Below are positions 34,101 through 42,892 of a stretch of 64,000 nucleotides of DNA, one piece after another (the stretch's first letter is position 1; each line of letters opens with the position of its first letter). Location of the stretch: NCBI RefSeq assembly GCF_036241575.1, contig NZ_CP108455.1:930001-994000 (forward strand). Direction: 5' to 3'. The translations under genes were made by a program, and so were the position numbers. This DNA comes from Streptomyces sp. NBC_01267. GTDB lineage: Bacteria > Actinomycetota > Actinomycetes > Streptomycetales > Streptomycetaceae. Under the pieces are notes generated by a model that saw nothing but the letters and a program-made list of their open reading frames with translations, was not told the origin of the DNA and ran no database searches.

Positions 34101-34988
34101 AAGAGGTCCTAACAGAAGTCTTCGATGGTGTGACTGTCGGCCTGGTTGCTCGTTGGTCTGTTCGTGGGGAAGAGGGAGTCGCGTCCGTGGATCGTTTCGG
34201 ATGAACTGTGGTCGCTGGTCGAGCCGTTGTTACCGGAGTCGGGACCGAAGCTGGTGGCCGGGCGGCCGAGGGTGCCGGACCGGCAGGCGCTGTGCGGGAT
34301 CCTGTTCGTGCTGCATACCGGGATCCAGTGGGAGTACCTGCCTCAGGAGCTGGGCTTCGGTTCGGGCATGACGTGCTGGCGGCGGCTTGCCGCATGGAAC
34401 GAGGCCGGAGTCTGGGACCGGCTCCACGTCGTGTTGCTGGCCAGGCTCCGAGCGGCGAAACAGCTCGACTGGTCCCGGGCGGTGATCGACTCCTTCCATG
34501 TGAGGGCCGCGCGGCGGGGCCCAAAAGCGGTCCCAGCCCGGTCGATCGCGCACGGCCGGGCAGCAAGCATCACATCCTCGTCGATGGTCAGGGCATCCCA
34601 CTCGCGGTGTCCCTGACCGGCGGGAACCGCAACGACGTCACCCAGCTGATACCCCTGCTCGCGAAGATCCCATCGGTCCCGGGACTCGTCGGACGACCCC
34701 GCCGACGGCCTGACACCCTGCTCGGCGACCGCGGCTACGACCACGACAAGTACCGCCGCCTGGTCCGGGCCCTGGGCATCAAACCGGTGATCGCCCGCCG
34801 TGGAGTCCCACACGGCTCCGGCCTGGGCGTTCACCGCTGGGTCGTCGAGCGCACCATTGCCTGGTTCCACGGCTTCAGACGCCTCCGCATCCGCTGGGAA
34901 CGACGCGACGATATCCACGAAGCCTTCCTCGGCCTCGCCACCTGCCTCATCACCCACCGCCACGTCCAACGCCTTTGTTAGGACCTCT
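34101..34988 (+). mobile_element. Complete IS5-type (IS427-like) insertion sequence
   Basis: 888 bp bounded by perfect 13-bp inverted repeats AGAGGTCCTAACA / TGTTAGGACCTCT and flanked by the direct repeat TA (34099-34100 and 34989-34990). The palindromic match extends outward as GCTAAGAGG / CCTCTTAGC. A TA duplication, about 0.9 kb length and a two-frame DDE transposase fit the IS427 group of the IS5 family. Confidence 0.9.
34146..34981 (+). CDS. IS5-family DDE transposase, two frames joined by a -1 frameshift
   Basis: Frame 1 (34146-34616) holds the N-terminal DUF4096-like region and the first catalytic Asp (AVIDSFHV). The second frame supplies LLGDRGYDHDKYR (Asp) and ERTIAWFHGFRRLRIRWE (Glu), ending at TAG 34979-34981. 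The frames overlap at C CCA AAA G (34520-34527), a canonical X XXY YYZ slippery heptamer, so about 278 residues can be made by -1 slippage. Start is TTG 34146 or GTG 34164. The full DDE triad suggests activity. Confidence 0.85.
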
Positions 34989-35233
34989 TAGCCGCGGCGG
35001 CGAGCCAGGAGTGTCGTGCCGGCAATGACGCATCCGATGGCCAGGATTTTGCTGGCCCCGTAGTAGTGGGACCAGTCGTCGTCAGCAGTGCCTCCGCGCA
35101 GGATCAGCCACAGCAGCAGCCCTATCCCACTCACGATGAGGACCACTCCTCCGGTCGGCCCGAGCCCTGCCCACCAGGGAGCGTCTCCGGTGGGCGCGGG
35201 TTCGGTGTCCTGGCCCCGCTCGCGGTCACTCAC
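34988..35233 (-). CDS. Small membrane protein whose stop codon was rebuilt by the IS insertion
   Basis: 81 residues from GTG 35233, with AGGAGAGG 6 bp upstream. Two hydrophobic helices (GGVVLIVSGIGLLLWLILRG and KILAIGCVIAGTTLLA) follow a polar N-terminus. Its TAA stop uses the TA target plus the first base of the IS; before insertion the stop would have been TAG. The protein is therefore unchanged by the insertion. Function unknown. Confidence 0.6.
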   Translation of the reverse strand: MSDRERGQDTEPAPTGDAPWWAGLGPTGGVVLIVSGIGLLLWLILRGGTADDDWSHYYGASKILAIGCVIAGTTLLARRRG

Positions 35234-35244
35234 CTTGCATCCTC

Positions 35245-35512
35245 TCCTACGACCATGATCTTCAGCAGAGAAGACGTGGCCCACCACGGAAGGGTTCCGC
35301 AAGCCGACGCTCAAACCCTTCATCCGGCCGGTTGCATGCTCCACACGGGCACGCCCCTTGCGGTATGCGGTGTTGTCGGCCTCCTCGCCCGCCGACAAAG
35401 GCTGACGAGGGCGTTTGCGGTGCGATACGACCGTTCCGTTCCACAGCCCAGCGGTAGGCCCACGGTCCTGTGCCATGCCGGGCTCCGCGTCTGGCGATCG
35501 CGGGCATGATGC
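35245..35512 (-). pseudogene. C-terminal remnant of an IS5-type transposase
   Basis: The translated stretch SHRKRPRQPLSAGEEADNTA, then YRKGRARVEHATGRMKGLSV, matches the end of DDE transposases of IS5 type (R-x-R-V-E-H-A...RMK, holding the catalytic Glu). The N-terminal two thirds are missing and it runs in frame into the IS1380 remnant, so a deletion joined them. Confidence 0.65.
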
Positions 35513-35734
35513 CTCGACCCCTGCGGCCATGCCGCCCACGATGCTGGTGACCTTGGCGTCCGCCGAGGCACCCGCGCCGTTCTTCGTCCCGGTCAGCCTC
35601 ACCTTCTCCCTCACCAGCCGGGGCAGACCGCACCGCTCGGCCAGCCGCATCACCGGAACCAGCCCGGCATGCGCGATCAGGTTCGCGTCATCGAAGGCAG
35701 CGGAGACCGCCGCCCGCGTGTGGGAAACTTGCAT
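35513..35734 (-). pseudogene. N-terminal remnant of an IS1380-family transposase
   Basis: MQVSHTRAAVSAAFDDANL...GLVPVMRLAERCGLP...KVTSIVGGMAAG is the start of an IS1380 transposase and breaks off where the family continues with ADSIDD. The adjoining sequence at 35771-35800 (cctgcgatgatgggag on the minus strand) probably belongs to the element's end. Confidence 0.7.
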
Positions 35735-36158
35735 CTCGGAAGTGCCTTGCTGATTGTGCGTGCTGGAAGCCTGAAGAACTCCCATCATCGCAGGTCACAA
35801 GGCACTTCTTCGTTTTCCGAGACGTTATCCACAAGGCACGGATCGGTGGATCGAGGCTAAGATGTCGGGGCTCGAAAAACGCCGCATCACCCCACCTTTC
35901 CTGGCCCGGTGCGCGGCACGGACCGCCTCGTGACGCGGTCACGCGCGGCCCTGTCGGCCGATCCGGCGATCCGGCGATCCGGACAGTCTCCCGTAACGGG
36001 CCTTCGCCGCGCGCAGTTCCACCCGCAACAGATCCCGCAACAGGTCGTCGACGCCTGGAACCAGTACGCCGACGACCGTCTTCCCATGCCCGCAGCAGCG
36101 CCGCCCGCACTCGACGGCGATCAGCGGCAGGAACCACGACAACAGAAACACGGAGCCC
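35735..36158. other. Intergenic region upstream of the S9 peptidase
   Basis: It holds the outer end of the IS1380 remnant (to about 35815), a short tandem gatccggc repeat at 35959-35982, and the presumed promoter of the peptidase. A small minus-strand open frame is listed separately. Confidence 0.45.
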
Positions 36159-36160
36159 AT
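35939..36160 (-). CDS. Possible small membrane-anchored protein
   Basis: 73 residues: an N-terminal hydrophobic segment (MGSVFLLSWFLPLIAVECG), then a helical, basic tail (VDDLLRDLLRVELRAAKARY). It overlaps the start codon of the S9 peptidase on the other strand and has no clear ribosome site. It may be chance. Confidence 0.25.
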   Translation of the reverse strand: MGSVFLLSWFLPLIAVECGRRCCGHGKTVVGVLVPGVDDLLRDLLRVELRAAKARYGRLSGSPDRRIGRQGRA

Positions 36161-38201
36161 GGACCGCAACGGATTTCCCCGTCAGTTCGCCAGAACCCGC
36201 CGCTTCACCCTGGGTGTTCCCAGGGACTTCACCGTCTCCCCGGACGGCGAGCGCGTGCTGTTCGTGCGTTCCGCCTCCGGCTCCGACCCGCGCAACCTGC
36301 TCTGGCTGTACGAGAACGGACAGGAACGCCCGCTCGCCGAACCGGCCGCGCCGTCCCCGGGTGTGACCTCGTACGCGGCGGACCTGGAGGTCCGGGTCGT
36401 GGCCTACGTACTCGGCGGTGAGTTGTGGACGGTGCACACCGGCGGCGGCGCACCCCGCCGCATCCCCACCGCGGGCCCGGCGACCGCTCCCCGGCCCTCC
36501 CCGGACGGAACCCTGATCGCCTACGTCACCGGCGGCGCCCTGCGGGTCGTGGGGACCGACGGGACCGGCGACCGGCTCCTCGCCGCCCCCGAGTGCCCCG
36601 ATGTGACGTACGGACTTCCCGACTACGCCGCCGTGGCTTCCATCGGCCGGTCGCGCGGGTACTGGTGGTCGCCGGACAGCGACGCGCTGCTCGTCGCCCG
36701 CGTCGACGCCTCGATGGTGCAGCGCCGGTACATCGCCGATGCCGCGAACCCGCAGGAGCCGCCCCGCTGCATCCGCTACCCGGCGGCCGGCACCCCCAAC
36801 GCCGAGACCACGCTGCTGCTGACCACGGTGGCGGGAGAACACACTCCCGTCCGGCTGCCGCGTGCGGCGCCCGAGGCCGACGTGCCCGGCGCGTGGAACG
36901 CTCCCGCCTTCGAGTACGTCGTCACCGCGGACTGGGAGAGCGCCGGCCCGGTCGTCAGCCTGCAGACCCGCGACCAGCGCACCCTGTGGATCGTCGCCGT
37001 CGCACCCGCGACCGGCGACTTCGACGTGCTGGCCCGGCAGACCGACGAGGCCTGGGTGACGTGCCCGCCGGGCGCGCCCCGGCACACCGCCGCCGGGGTG
37101 CCGGTACTGCCCCAGGTGTGCGGTGATACCCGGGCGATCCGGATCGGAAGCGTCGTCAGCCCGGCGGGGCTGCAGGTCCGCGAGGTGCTGGGCACGGTGG
37201 GGGCACAGGTCTGGTTCACAGCGAGCGAGGACCCTACGGAGGTCCATGTCTGGTGCTACGACCCCTCCCGCGAGCCGGGCTTCGTGAGGCTGAGTGAGGG
37301 ACCGGGCGTGCACACGGCCGCCGTCGGCGGGGACACCGTCGTCCTCGACAGCAGGACGGAGGACGGCCAGACCGTGACCGTGTTGCACGGCGGGCAGCCG
37401 TCCGGACGGATCGGCGTCCTCACCGAGGAGCCACTGGTCACCCCGCAGCCCGTCCATCTCGCCCTCGGTGAGCGCGAGTTGCGCAGCCGTCTGCACCTGC
37501 CGTCCTGGTACGCGCCGGGCGGCAGGCTGCCGGTCCTGCTCTTCCCGTACGCCGGACCCGGCATGCAGGTCGTGACCAGGGCGCGCGCCTGGTACACCGC
37601 CGTGGGCCAGTGGTTCGCGGAGCAGGGCTTCGCCGTACTGGCCACGGACGGGCGCGGCACCCCCGGGCGCGGTGTCGCGTGGGAGCGGGGCATCGTCGGG
37701 GACCGGCTGGGGCCCGTGCTGGAGGACCAGATCGACGCGCTGCACGCGGCTGCGGAGCGGTACGACGCGCTGGACCTGGGGCGAGTGGCCATCCGGGGCT
37801 GGTCGTTCAGCGGGTACCTGGCCGCGGGCGCCGTGCTGCACCGGCCCGATGTGTTCCACGCGGCGGTCGCGGGAGCACCGCCCGTCGACCGACGGCTGTA
37901 CGACACGTACTGGGAGGAGCGGTACCTCGGCCATCCGGACGTCCGGCCCGAAGGGTACGAGCGCTCCTCCCTGCTCCCCCACGCCCACCGGCTGACCCGG
38001 CCCCTGATGCTGGTGCACGGGCTGGCCGACGACAACGTGGCCCCGGCCCACACCCTCCGGCTGTCCGCCGCGCTGCTCGCCGCCGGCCGGCCGCACACCG
38101 TGCTCCCGCTGCCCACGGGGCACCTGGTGACCGGGGAAGGGGTGGCGGACAAGCTCCTGCTGCTGGAACTCGACTTCTTCAAGCGGTCGTTGAAGATCTG
38201 A
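36159..38201 (+). CDS. S9 family prolyl peptidase (dipeptidyl peptidase IV type)
   Basis: 680 residues. The N-terminal two thirds form a beta-propeller with DPP4-like WSPDSDALLVARVDAS and NAETTLLL motifs; the C-terminal alpha/beta-hydrolase domain has Ser549 in IRGWSFSGYLAAG, Asp at about 624 in GLADDNVAP and His655 in PTGHL. No signal peptide is present, so it acts in the cytoplasm. It removes X-Pro dipeptides from peptides. It adds a second proline-specific peptidase to the window. Confidence 0.92.
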   Translation: MDRNGFPRQFARTRRFTLGVPRDFTVSPDGERVLFVRSASGSDPRNLLWLYENGQERPLAEPAAPSPGVTSYAADLEVRVVAYVLGGELWTVHTGGGAPRRIPTAGPATAPRPSPDGTLIAYVTGGALRVVGTDGTGDRLLAAPECPDVTYGLPDYAAVASIGRSRGYWWSPDSDALLVARVDASMVQRRYIADAANPQEPPRCIRYPAAGTPNAETTLLLTTVAGEHTPVRLPRAAPEADVPGAWNAPAFEYVVTADWESAGPVVSLQTRDQRTLWIVAVAPATGDFDVLARQTDEAWVTCPPGAPRHTAAGVPVLPQVCGDTRAIRIGSVVSPAGLQVREVLGTVGAQVWFTASEDPTEVHVWCYDPSREPGFVRLSEGPGVHTAAVGGDTVVLDSRTEDGQTVTVLHGGQPSGRIGVLTEEPLVTPQPVHLALGERELRSRLHLPSWYAPGGRLPVLLFPYAGPGMQVVTRARAWYTAVGQWFAEQGFAVLATDGRGTPGRGVAWERGIVGDRLGPVLEDQIDALHAAAERYDALDLGRVAIRGWSFSGYLAAGAVLHRPDVFHAAVAGAPPVDRRLYDTYWEERYLGHPDVRPEGYERSSLLPHAHRLTRPLMLVHGLADDNVAPAHTLRLSAALLAAGRPHTVLPLPTGHLVTGEGVADKLLLLELDFFKRSLKI

Positions 38202-38224
38202 GCACCAGAGGTGGCGGGTGCCGC

Positions 38225-38307
38225 GCGGACGAACGCCAAGGTCGCGGGCGCCGTGCGGACGAACGCCAAGGTCGCGGGCGCCGTGCGGACGGACGCCAAG
38301 GTCGCGG
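38225..38307. repeat. 30-bp tandem repeat, 2.8 copies
   Basis: The unit gcggacgaacgccaaggtcg(+10) is repeated at 38225, 38255 and 38285 (last copy partial, one change). It fills the whole gap between the convergent S9 peptidase and isochorismatase genes. There are no spacers, so it is a minisatellite, not a CRISPR. Confidence 0.9.
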
Positions 38308-38958
38308 TCAGGTTCGCGGCGCGGGCCCGGCCTGTTTCCAGCTCGCCAGTACGTCCTCGGTCGAGGTGACCGTGGCGACGAGCGCGAGCGTATTGCGGAT
38401 CATCGCGGGGGTGTAGTCGGCGGGCACCCCCGCGATGGCGTCCGCGGGCACGACCACCGTGTAACCGAGATTGACCGCGTCGAACACCGCGTTGGGGATG
38501 GCCACATTCGCCGAGACGCCGGTGACGATCAGCGTGCGGCAGCCCAGATTCCGCAGCAGCGCGTCGACGTCCGTACCGGCGAGCGGCGACAGGCCGTGCA
38601 GCCGTCGTACGACGAGGTCCTCGTCCGCCACCGCCACGGGCTCGGCGACGCGGACCGCCTTCGTGCCCGTGTGCTGCTGGACGGGCAGGCGTCCGGCCGC
38701 CTTGAAGAGGCGGGCGTTGCGGTTGGCGCCGCGCCCGTCGGGACGCCGCTCCGCCACCGCGTGCATCACCTGCACACCGGTCTCGTGTGCGCGGGCGACC
38801 AGCCGGGCGACGTTCGCCAGGGCTCCCGACGCCCTTGCCTCCTCGGCCAGTTCGGGCAGCGCGCTGTCCCGGCCGACGACGCCCTCCTGGCACTCGACGG
38901 TGAGCAGTACCGCCGTGGCGGGATCGAGCTGCTGCGCGAGCTGTTCCAACGACGGCAT
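38308..38958 (-). CDS. Isochorismatase-like cysteine hydrolase
   Basis: 216 residues from ATG 38958. The fold is recognised by TAVLLTVECQEGVVG (Glu instead of the usual Asp in this first strand), HAVAERRPDGRG, LLRNLGCRTLIVTGVSANVAIPNAVFDAVNLGY and VVVPADAIAG. In the position of the catalytic Cys of this family (GVxxxxCV) the sequence reads GVSANVAI, so the nucleophile appears to be missing. Hydrolase activity is therefore doubtful. Confidence 0.82.
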   Translation of the reverse strand: MPSLEQLAQQLDPATAVLLTVECQEGVVGRDSALPELAEEARASGALANVARLVARAHETGVQVMHAVAERRPDGRGANRNARLFKAAGRLPVQQHTGTKAVRVAEPVAVADEDLVVRRLHGLSPLAGTDVDALLRNLGCRTLIVTGVSANVAIPNAVFDAVNLGYTVVVPADAIAGVPADYTPAMIRNTLALVATVTSTEDVLASWKQAGPAPRT

Positions 38959-39137
38959 GGGTCCCTCGTCTCTCGTGACGGCCGCCCACCGGGCCGGGGC
39001 GCGTGAGGCTAACCCCCATTGCGTCATGAGGGAAGAGACTCCATGATTCCTGACACACCGTCAGACACAAGCACCCCGGGCACGCCGGCGCCGGACTCGG
39101 ACGCCGGACAGGCACCGGGCACGCGGAGGAGACGCCC

Positions 39138-39608
39138 ATGACCGTCGCACAGCGCAGAGGCCGCCGGATCATGATGACGGACGCGGAGCGCGACACCTTC
39201 CTCGCCGAGCAGCGCACCTGCCGGGTGGCCACCGTCTCGGCCGACGGACGGCCGCACATCGGCGCGCTCTGGTTCCTCTGGGACGGCACGTCGCTCTGGC
39301 TGTACTCCCTGACCCGCAGCCGCCGCTGGTCACAGCTGTCGGCCGATCCGCGTCTGGCCGTCGTCGTCGACGACGGCGAGGAGTACGGCGAACTGCGCGG
39401 CGTGGAACTCTCGGGCACCGCCGTCTTCGTCGGCGAGGCACCCCGCACGGGCGAGCAGTGCTCCGAACTCGACGCCCCGGAGCGCCTGTTCGCGCGGAAG
39501 AACTTCGGCATGGACGTCATGCCGTACGACGGAAGGCACGCCTGGCTGCGGCTGACCCCGGACGCCGTCGTCTCCTGGGACTTCCGCAAGCTCACTCAGC
39601 TCGGCTGA
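39138..39608 (+). CDS. Pyridoxamine 5'-phosphate oxidase-family flavin/F420-binding protein
   Basis: 156 residues with the split-barrel fold (TFLAEQRTCRVATVSADGRPHIGALWFLWDG, SRRWSQLSADPRLAVVVDD, FARKNFGMDVM). Members bind FMN, F420 or haem; actinobacterial ones of this size often use F420. GAGGAG lies 5 bp before the ATG. The last 13 bp overlap the convergent LysR gene. Confidence 0.85.
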   Translation: MTVAQRRGRRIMMTDAERDTFLAEQRTCRVATVSADGRPHIGALWFLWDGTSLWLYSLTRSRRWSQLSADPRLAVVVDDGEEYGELRGVELSGTAVFVGEAPRTGEQCSELDAPERLFARKNFGMDVMPYDGRHAWLRLTPDAVVSWDFRKLTQLG

Positions 39609-40510
39609 CCGCCCAGCGCCTGCCCGGCCTCGTACAGCGCGTCCACCGCCGCCCTGATGGACGGCCTGCGGTCGGCGTCGGCGCGCCAGACCGCGTACAC
39701 GTGCCGCCGCAGCGCGTCCCGTACGGGAACGGCGCGCACCCCCTCGGGCAACGGGCCGCGCCCGAGCCTCGGCGCCACGCCGACGCCGAGGCCCGCCTCG
39801 ATCAGCGCCAGCTGGGTGGGGTGCTCACCCGCGACATGGGAGATCTTCGGCTCGAACCCCTTGCCGCCCAGGGTGAGCATCAGCCATTCACGGCAGAACT
39901 CACCCTCCGGCCAGGTGATCCACTCGTCCTGCGCGAACTCCTCCAGGTCCACCACCGCCGAGCCGGCCAGCGGATGGCGGGCGGGGACCGCGAGGTCGGC
40001 GATGTCGTCGAAGAGGTCGCGCTTCGCCATCCCCTCCGGCATCGGCGTCGGTTTGTTGTACCAGTCGAGGACCACGGCCACGTCGAGATCCCCGCGCACC
40101 ACACCGCGCACCCCGTCCTCACCCTCCAGCTCCTGCGAGCAGACGGTCAGTTGCGGGTGCCGGTCGCGGAGCGCGGTGAGCACGGCGGGGAGGAGGCCCC
40201 GGGCGGCCGTGGGGAAGGCGGAGATCCGCAGCTCCCCCACGACCCGGCCGCGCTGTGCCTCCAGATCGGACTGAGCGAGCTCCACCTGGGACAGGATCCG
40301 CGCGGCGTGGTCGGCCAGGAGCCGCCCCGCGTCGGTGAGCCGCACCCCCCGGCCGTTCTTGGCGAGCAGCGGCTGCCCGGCCTCCCGCTCCAGCTTGGCC
40401 AGTTGCTGGGAGACCGCAGACGTGGTCACGTGCAGCCCGTCGGCCGCCCCGCTCACCGAGCCGTGCCGGGCCACGGCATCGAGAGTACGCAAACGCTCCA
40501 GATTCAACAT
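39596..40510 (-). CDS. LysR-family transcriptional regulator
   Basis: 304 residues from ATG 40510. Winged helix NLERLRTLDAVARHGSVSGAADGLHVTTSAVSQQLAKLE, then the effector-binding domain. No ribosome site precedes the ATG, so leaderless translation is possible. It is divergent from the EamA transporter with a 74-bp shared promoter, and probably controls that exporter. Confidence 0.93.
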   Translation of the reverse strand: MLNLERLRTLDAVARHGSVSGAADGLHVTTSAVSQQLAKLEREAGQPLLAKNGRGVRLTDAGRLLADHAARILSQVELAQSDLEAQRGRVVGELRISAFPTAARGLLPAVLTALRDRHPQLTVCSQELEGEDGVRGVVRGDLDVAVVLDWYNKPTPMPEGMAKRDLFDDIADLAVPARHPLAGSAVVDLEEFAQDEWITWPEGEFCREWLMLTLGGKGFEPKISHVAGEHPTQLALIEAGLGVGVAPRLGRGPLPEGVRAVPVRDALRRHVYAVWRADADRRPSIRAAVDALYEAGQALGGQPS

Positions 40511-40584
40511 GTAAGCAATGCTAATCGAATCACTCCACACAGTCTCGCTTGTGCTAAGAAATTGATCGCGCCAGAGTGGTGCGC
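40511..40584. promoter_or_regulatory. Divergent LysR/EamA promoter region
   Basis: It contains the small dyad AGCAATGCT (near 40514-40522) and cttgtgctaag (near 40548-40558), either of which could be a T-N11-A type LysR site. The assignment rests on arrangement only. Confidence 0.4.
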
Positions 40585-41559
40585 ATGAGCATCGCGACTC
40601 CGCCCAGGACCGTGTCAGCGCCGGTCATCGCACCGCCCTCCGCCACGCGCCGCCCCGCCGTCGACTGGCGCGTCCGCTTCGCCGCGCTCTCGCTCATCTG
40701 GGGATTCAGTTTCCTGCTGATCAAGGTGGGCACCCACGGCTACGCCCCGTTCCAGGTCACCTTCGGCCGGCTGTTCTTCGGCACGGCCGTGCTCGCCGCG
40801 GCCATCGTCGTCAAGCGCGAACGGCTGCCCCGCGGCGGGCGCACCTGGGCGCATCTCGGTGTGGCCGCGCTCCTGCTCAACGCCGCACCGTTCTCGCTCT
40901 TCGCCTACGCGGAGCAGACCGCCCCCTCGACGCTCGCCGGGATCTGCAACGCCACCTCGCCGCTCTGGGGGATGGCACTGTCCCTGGTCGCGCTCTCCGA
41001 GGACCGTCCCACCCGGCGCCGGGTCGCCGGGCTCGGCCTCGGGTTCCTCGGCGTGCTGACCGTGCTGGGCGTCTGGCAGGGCTTCTCCGGACTGGATCTC
41101 CGGGGCACCGCGATGGCCCTGCTGGCCTCGCTCTGCTACCCGATCGGCTGGATCTACGTACGGCGCACGCTGGCCGGTACGGGAAGCTCCAACCTCGCGG
41201 TCACCGGCTCCCAGCTCTTCGTCGCGACCGCCCAACTGGCCGTGGTCACCCCGATGTTCACGTCGGCGCCGACCTCGTTCCCGGTGGCTCCCCTGCTCGC
41301 GGTGGCGGCGCTCGGGGCGCTCGGCACGGGTGTCGCCCTGCTGCTGCAGTACGGCCTGGTGGCCGAAGTCGGCCCGACGACCGCCCAGATGGTCACCTAC
41401 TTCATCCCGGTGATCGCCACGGCGGCCGGCGCGGTGCTGCTCGGCGAGAGCCTCAGCTGGAACACGCCGGTCGGCGCCCTCGTCGTCGTCGCGGGAGCGG
41501 CACTCACCCAGAGCCGCCCGCGCAGGCCCGGCCGGGCCTCCACCACGGATCAGTCGTAA
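40585..41559 (+). CDS. EamA-family (DMT) transporter
   Basis: 324 residues, ten predicted membrane helices in two EamA repeats (ALSLIWGFSFLLIKVGTHG...; TAMALLASLCYPIGWIYVRR...). The FSLFAYAEQTAPSTLAGICNA and LLGESLSWNTPVGALVVVAG segments are typical. Exporter of amino acids or other metabolites inferred. GTG at 40576 is an alternative start. The end overlaps the MocR gene by 10 bp. Confidence 0.9.
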   Translation: MSIATPPRTVSAPVIAPPSATRRPAVDWRVRFAALSLIWGFSFLLIKVGTHGYAPFQVTFGRLFFGTAVLAAAIVVKRERLPRGGRTWAHLGVAALLLNAAPFSLFAYAEQTAPSTLAGICNATSPLWGMALSLVALSEDRPTRRRVAGLGLGFLGVLTVLGVWQGFSGLDLRGTAMALLASLCYPIGWIYVRRTLAGTGSSNLAVTGSQLFVATAQLAVVTPMFTSAPTSFPVAPLLAVAALGALGTGVALLLQYGLVAEVGPTTAQMVTYFIPVIATAAGAVLLGESLSWNTPVGALVVVAGAALTQSRPRRPGRASTTDQS

Positions 41560-42845
41560 CGCCTGCCGGGTGCGGTCCCGGCCGCTGACGCGACGGCGTC
41601 GGCGGCCGGGCCGATGTCGTCCGGAGTCAGCGTGGAGACCGTGAGACGCACTCCGGGAGGTGCGGCCATCCGGAAGCGCGCCCCGGGGGCGACGGCCCAG
41701 CCCGCGTGCAGCAGCCGGGCCACCGCCCCGGTCTCGTCGGGTACCGGCACCCACACATTCATCCCGCTGCGGCCGTGCGCCGCGACGCCCCGCTCGCGCA
41801 GCGCCCGTACGAGCGCGTCCCTGCGCAGCCCGTACGCCCGGGAGACCTCGGCGACATCGACCGCCCCCGACGTCCACAGCTGCACGACCGCGTACTGCAA
41901 CAGCCTGCTGACCCACCCCGGGCCGAGCCGCTGGCGGCCCCGCACCCGGTCCACGGTGACGGGGTCCGCGGTCAGTACGGCGAGCCGCAGGTCGGGACCG
42001 TAGGCCTTGGAAGTCGACCGCACGAACGCCCAGTTGTCCGTGCAGCCCGCCAGCGGATGCAGCGGCAGGTCCACGATGCCGTGGCCGTGGTCGTCCTCGA
42101 TGAGCAGCACGTCCGGGTGGTCCCGGAGGACGGCGCGGAGCTGCCGCGCACGGGCGGCGCCGACTGCGGCACCCGTCGGATTCTGCGCGCGGGCGGTGAC
42201 CACGATCGCGCGGGCACCCTCCCGCAGCGCGCGTTCCGCCTCCTCGGGCAGCGGGCCGTCGTCGTCGAGGGCCATCGGAACGGCGCGCAGCCCCAGCGCC
42301 GGGACCAGATCCAGCAGAGCGCCCCAGCCCGGGTCCTCGATGGCGACGGCGTCACCCGGCTTGAGACGGGTGGCCAGGACGCGCTCGATCGCGTCGAGCG
42401 ACCCGGAGAGTACGGCGACCGGGCCGTCCGGCACCCCGTCGGCGACGAACGCGGCACGGGCGAGCCGTGCCAGCTCCGGCTCGACGGCCTCCTGTCCGTA
42501 CAGCACGGGCTCCTGGTCGCTGCGCGCCGCCGCTGCCGCCAGGGCCGGGGCGAGCGGGGGGAGCAGAGCCCGGTCGGGATTGCCCGCCGCGACGTCCCGC
42601 ACCCCGGCAGGGATCTCGATCCGGATCGATTCACGCGCCGTACTGGCGGGCCGGGGGCGCACCCGGCTGCCCCGGCGCCCTGCCGTCTCGATCACCCCGC
42701 GGTCGCGCAGCAGCCGGTACGCCGAGGCGACGGTGTTCGGGTTCACCCCGAGATCGGTCGCCAACTCCCTTAGCGGGGGCAGCGGTTGGCCCGGAGCGAG
42801 CACACCGGCACCGATCGCGCGCTCCACGCTCGCAGCAATGTCCAT
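41550..42845 (-). CDS. MocR-type regulator (GntR DNA-binding domain fused to aminotransferase domain)
   Basis: 431 residues from ATG 42845. N-terminal GntR winged helix (LPPLRELATDLGVNPNTVASAYRLLRDRGVIE), a linker, then a fold-type I aminotransferase domain with PLP-binding features: PGWGALLDLVPALGL, NPTG, LIEDDHGHGI and Lys in FVRSTSKAYGPDLRLAVL. MocR proteins sense PLP or an amino acid-PLP adduct. It is divergent from a flavin split-barrel protein of the pyridoxamine oxidase superfamily, which is its likely target. Confidence 0.93.
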   Translation of the reverse strand: MDIAASVERAIGAGVLAPGQPLPPLRELATDLGVNPNTVASAYRLLRDRGVIETAGRRGSRVRPRPASTARESIRIEIPAGVRDVAAGNPDRALLPPLAPALAAAAARSDQEPVLYGQEAVEPELARLARAAFVADGVPDGPVAVLSGSLDAIERVLATRLKPGDAVAIEDPGWGALLDLVPALGLRAVPMALDDDGPLPEEAERALREGARAIVVTARAQNPTGAAVGAARARQLRAVLRDHPDVLLIEDDHGHGIVDLPLHPLAGCTDNWAFVRSTSKAYGPDLRLAVLTADPVTVDRVRGRQRLGPGWVSRLLQYAVVQLWTSGAVDVAEVSRAYGLRRDALVRALRERGVAAHGRSGMNVWVPVPDETGAVARLLHAGWAVAPGARFRMAAPPGVRLTVSTLTPDDIGPAADAVASAAGTAPGRRYD

Positions 42846-42892
42846 TGCACGGTGACCTTCGATCCCATATTCTCCTAGCACAAAGCCAACTA

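Noticed and set aside
38225..38307. CRISPR array
   Set aside because: The 30-bp units abut each other with no spacers and no cas genes are present.
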